Assembly (NCBI RefSeq): GCF_002213425.1
Contig: NZ_NJGV01000005.1
Span: 62,001 to 126,000 of the forward strand
DNA: 64,000 bases
Direction of reading: 5' to 3'
DNA from: Herbaspirillum aquaticum
GTDB lineage: Bacteria > Pseudomonadota > Gammaproteobacteria > Burkholderiales > Burkholderiaceae_D
Both the position numbers and the translations under genes were made by a program. Position 1 is the first letter of the stretch, and every line of letters begins with the position of its first letter. The notes under the pieces are model-generated. The model was not told where the DNA came from, did not search any database, and worked only from the letters and a program-made list of their open reading frames with translations. This document shows, piece by piece, positions 61,761 through 64,000 of this stretch.

Positions 61761-64000
61761 ATGGCAGACATTTCTTGGTTGCGCGGTACAGGCCTGGCCG
61801 CGCAGATCGTCACGGCGACCGACTGGACCACGAGTCCCCTGGGTGCGCCGGCGCAATGGTCGCCGACCTTGCGCACCTCCCTCAACATCGCGCTGCATTC
61901 GCCCCTCCCGAGTCTGCTGGTATGGGGCGCAGCACGCCAGATGCTTTACAACGACGCATTCGCCGCCTGTATTGGCGCGGCCCATCCGTCAGCCTTTGGC
62001 GCGCCGTTGAGCGGCTCGCCGCTCTGGCGCGGCGCTGGCCGGCTCTGCGAAGCGGCGATCGGGGCCGCCTTCAATGGCCAACAGCAACAATTGCCGCGCC
62101 TGTCCCTGTTTCAGGAGACCGGGCAAGCCCAGGACATCGCCCGCCAGTGGGATCTCACCTGCGTGCCAGTGTGGGAAGACAGCGCCGATGGCCAGCCCGC
62201 GCAGGTGGCCGGGGTGCTGTGCACGCTGGTGCGCGCAACCACGCTCGATAGCGCGCTGGCCCATACCGACCTGTTGCGCGACCTGATGGAAGAGTCGCCC
62301 AGCTTCAAGGCCGTGGTGCGCGGCCCGCAGCACGTGTTCGAACGCGTCAATGGCGCCTACTTCAAACTGTTCGGCGATCGGCCGGTGCTGGGCTTGCCGG
62401 CGCGCGAGGCACTGCCCGAACTGCTGGACGAAAATCTTTTTGCCTTGCTGGACCGGGTGTACCAGACCGGCCAGACTTATACCGAACGCGGGGCACGCCT
62501 GTTCCTGCGGCGCACGCATGAGATCGGTTTTGCCGGCGCCGTGCTGGACTTCGTGTTCCAGCCGATACGCGATGCCCAGGGCCAGGTAGCCGGCATTTTC
62601 ATCGAGGGTAACGACGTCACCGAACGCTTCGTGGCCGAGGAGCGCTTGCGCATCGTCGACCGCGCCGGCGGAATCGGTATCTTCGAGTGGTTCCCGGTCT
62701 CCGGCAAGCTGGCGGTCTCGGATCGGTTCCGCCGCTTGTGGGGCTTGCCGGCCGATGGCGAGGTGAGCTCGCAGCAGCTGGTGGACATGATCGATGAAGA
62801 ATTCCATCCCAACCTGGGTACGTCGCGCATCAAGGAAGGCGGCCCGCGCAATCCGCTGGAATATACCGAATACCACATCACCCGTCCCGACGGTGAGCAG
62901 CGCTGGCTGGCGCGCAAGGGCGAGGTGGTGGAAGACGATCCGCGCGCCGGTTCACGCTATGTCGGGGTGGTCTTCGATGTGACCTCGCGCAAGCTCATGG
63001 AGCAGGCCCTGGCCGCCTCCGAAGCCAGCGTGCGCGCCAACAATGCCTTCGTGCGGCAGCTGCTCGATTCGACCGACCAGGGCTTTTTCTCGATCGACCG
63101 TGACGGCATCGTCACGCTATGCAATGCCGCCTTCCTGCAATTGCTCGGTTACGCCAGCGAGAAGGATGTGCTGGGCCGCGACATCCATGAGGTGATCGTC
63201 AGCGCCAATGACGATGCCGGCTCGCGCAGCGATTGCGCCGTGCTCAGGGCCGCGCGTGAAGGCCTGACCGCGCACGTGGACAGTGAGGACTTCATCCGTG
63301 TCGATGGCAGCAGTTTCCCGGTCCAGTACCAGGCGCATCCGGTCTGGCAGGACGGCGAACTGCAGGGTGCACTCTGTACCTTCGTCGACCTCACCGAGCG
63401 GCGCCGTGGGCTGCAAGCGCTGTCCTGGAGCGAGAACCGCTTGACGGCCATCTTCAACCAGGCCTCGGTGTGCTTCTCCGAACTGGACCTGCAGGGCCGC
63501 TACCTGCGCGTGAACCAGGCACTGTGCCGCATGCTGGGCCGCACCGAAGCCGAGATGCTGGAGATGACCCTGGCCGATGTGACCCATCCGGAAGACGTGC
63601 CGATGAACATGAACCTGTTCAATCGCTGCATCGCCGATGGCAGTTCCTTCACCCTGGAAAAACGCTACCTGCGCCCGGATGGCCGTGCCTTCTGGGTCTC
63701 CAGCGACATCAGCCGCATCGTCGATGATGAGGGCCGTCCGCAAGCCATGATTGCGGTCTCGACCGACATCACCGAGCGGCGCCGTGCCGAAGACGCCTTG
63801 CGCGAGCTCAACGATACGCTGGAACAGCGCGTGGTCGAGGAGATCGTCGAGCGCAGCCGTGCCGAAGCGGCGCTGCGCCAGATGCAGAAGATGGAGGCGG
63901 TCGGCCAGTTGACCGGCGGCGTGGCGCACGACTTCAACAACGTGCTGCAGATCATTGGCGGCAACCTGCAGTTGCTGCAGACCGATCCGCGCCTGGATGA
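61761..64000 (+). CDS. Multi-PAS sensor histidine kinase, C-terminus beyond window
   Basis: At least 746 codons, open to the right edge with no stop. Start ATG 61761 after AAAGGTAAG. The order seen is a GAF-like N-terminal segment (ATDWTTSPLGAPAQWSPTLR), then four PAS domains of the PAS/PAC type (for example DQGFFSIDRDGIVTLCNAAF; FSELDLQGRYLRVNQALCRM), a coiled coil, and the H-box KMEAVGQLTGGVAHDFNNVL typical of hybrid kinases with a C-terminal receiver. No transmembrane helix is seen. The N-terminal TDWTTSPLG sequence is common in cytosolic sensory kinases of Proteobacteria. Ligand unknown. Confidence 0.88.
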   Translation, partial: MADISWLRGTGLAAQIVTATDWTTSPLGAPAQWSPTLRTSLNIALHSPLPSLLVWGAARQMLYNDAFAACIGAAHPSAFGAPLSGSPLWRGAGRLCEAAIGAAFNGQQQQLPRLSLFQETGQAQDIARQWDLTCVPVWEDSADGQPAQVAGVLCTLVRATTLDSALAHTDLLRDLMEESPSFKAVVRGPQHVFERVNGAYFKLFGDRPVLGLPAREALPELLDENLFALLDRVYQTGQTYTERGARLFLRRTHEIGFAGAVLDFVFQPIRDAQGQVAGIFIEGNDVTERFVAEERLRIVDRAGGIGIFEWFPVSGKLAVSDRFRRLWGLPADGEVSSQQLVDMIDEEFHPNLGTSRIKEGGPRNPLEYTEYHITRPDGEQRWLARKGEVVEDDPRAGSRYVGVVFDVTSRKLMEQALAASEASVRANNAFVRQLLDSTDQGFFSIDRDGIVTLCNAAFLQLLGYASEKDVLGRDIHEVIVSANDDAGSRSDCAVLRAAREGLTAHVDSEDFIRVDGSSFPVQYQAHPVWQDGELQGALCTFVDLTERRRGLQALSWSENRLTAIFNQASVCFSELDLQGRYLRVNQALCRMLGRTEAEMLEMTLADVTHPEDVPMNMNLFNRCIADGSSFTLEKRYLRPDGRAFWVSSDISRIVDDEGRPQAMIAVSTDITERRRAEDALRELNDTLEQRVVEEIVERSRAEAALRQMQKMEAVGQLTGGVAHDFNNVLQIIGGNLQLLQTDPRLD

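Noticed and set aside
61500..61985. 161-codon minus-strand frame over the multi-PAS kinase start
   Set aside because: Antisense to a clear kinase N-terminus; composition is Arg/Gly/Cys-rich with no family signal.

Overview
The window is high-GC, densely coded bacterial DNA. Gene content points to a betaproteobacterium of the Oxalobacteraceae, most likely Herbaspirillum or a close relative: an Fnr-type regulator, monomeric isocitrate dehydrogenase, TctDE-like two-component pair, NorR/flavohaemoglobin pair, bacteriophytochrome, and a glg-tre operon. This assignment is inferred from family resemblance, not from a search. No rRNA, tRNA, CRISPR, phage or IS element was seen.

Layout. 0-9.8 kb: edge of a PAP2-like membrane protein, Fnr-type regulator, isochorismatase-type hydrolase, MFS exporter, GlxA-type AraC regulator, a hipBA toxin-antitoxin pair with clear operator dyads, then a LysR regulator divergent from DoxX and two pirins. 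9.5-17.3 kb: small unknowns, a methyltransferase, a TctDE-like two-component system divergent from a nitrate/sulfonate/taurine-type ABC transporter, and a cysteine-cluster protein. 17.3-19.2 kb: an HMW1C/NGT-type cytoplasmic N-glycosyltransferase with no adhesin partner in view. 19.5-25.8 kb: ethanolamine catabolism (eutR, permease, Tat-exported HAD phosphatase, eutBC) without a microcompartment. 25.9-30.2 kb: monomeric icd followed by two stacked toxin-antitoxin modules, DUF1778/GNAT (bracketed by 41-bp direct repeats) and mqsRA, whose toxin gene carries a -1 frameshift. 30.2-32.9 kb: CitA-type citrate/tricarboxylate symporter divergent from D-lactate dehydrogenase. 32.9-36.8 kb: nitric oxide detoxification (norR divergent from hmp, hemerythrin and an unknown gene) with a sigma-54 promoter and NorR-type dyads. 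37.5 kb: dodecin. 38.4-53.9 kb: glgA, glgB-glgX-treZ-malQ-treY and pgi. 53.9-64 kb: glycine-zipper protein, then a signalling region with a CHASE3-like histidine kinase, Rcp1-like response regulator, receiver-kinase hybrid, bacteriophytochrome, and a multi-PAS kinase cut by the window edge.

How the parts work together. EutR should switch on uptake (permease) and cleavage (EutBC, B12-dependent) of ethanolamine; the periplasmic phosphatase between them could liberate ethanolamine or choline from phospho-head-groups. GlgA/GlgB make glycogen; GlgX debranches it, MalQ rearranges the maltodextrins, and TreY/TreZ turn chain ends into trehalose, so the operon links carbon storage to osmoprotection. 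NorR senses NO and would activate hmp through sigma-54. The most surprising items are the orphan N-glycosyltransferase, the broken mqsR with intact operators and antitoxin, and the direct-repeat-bracketed GNAT toxin module.
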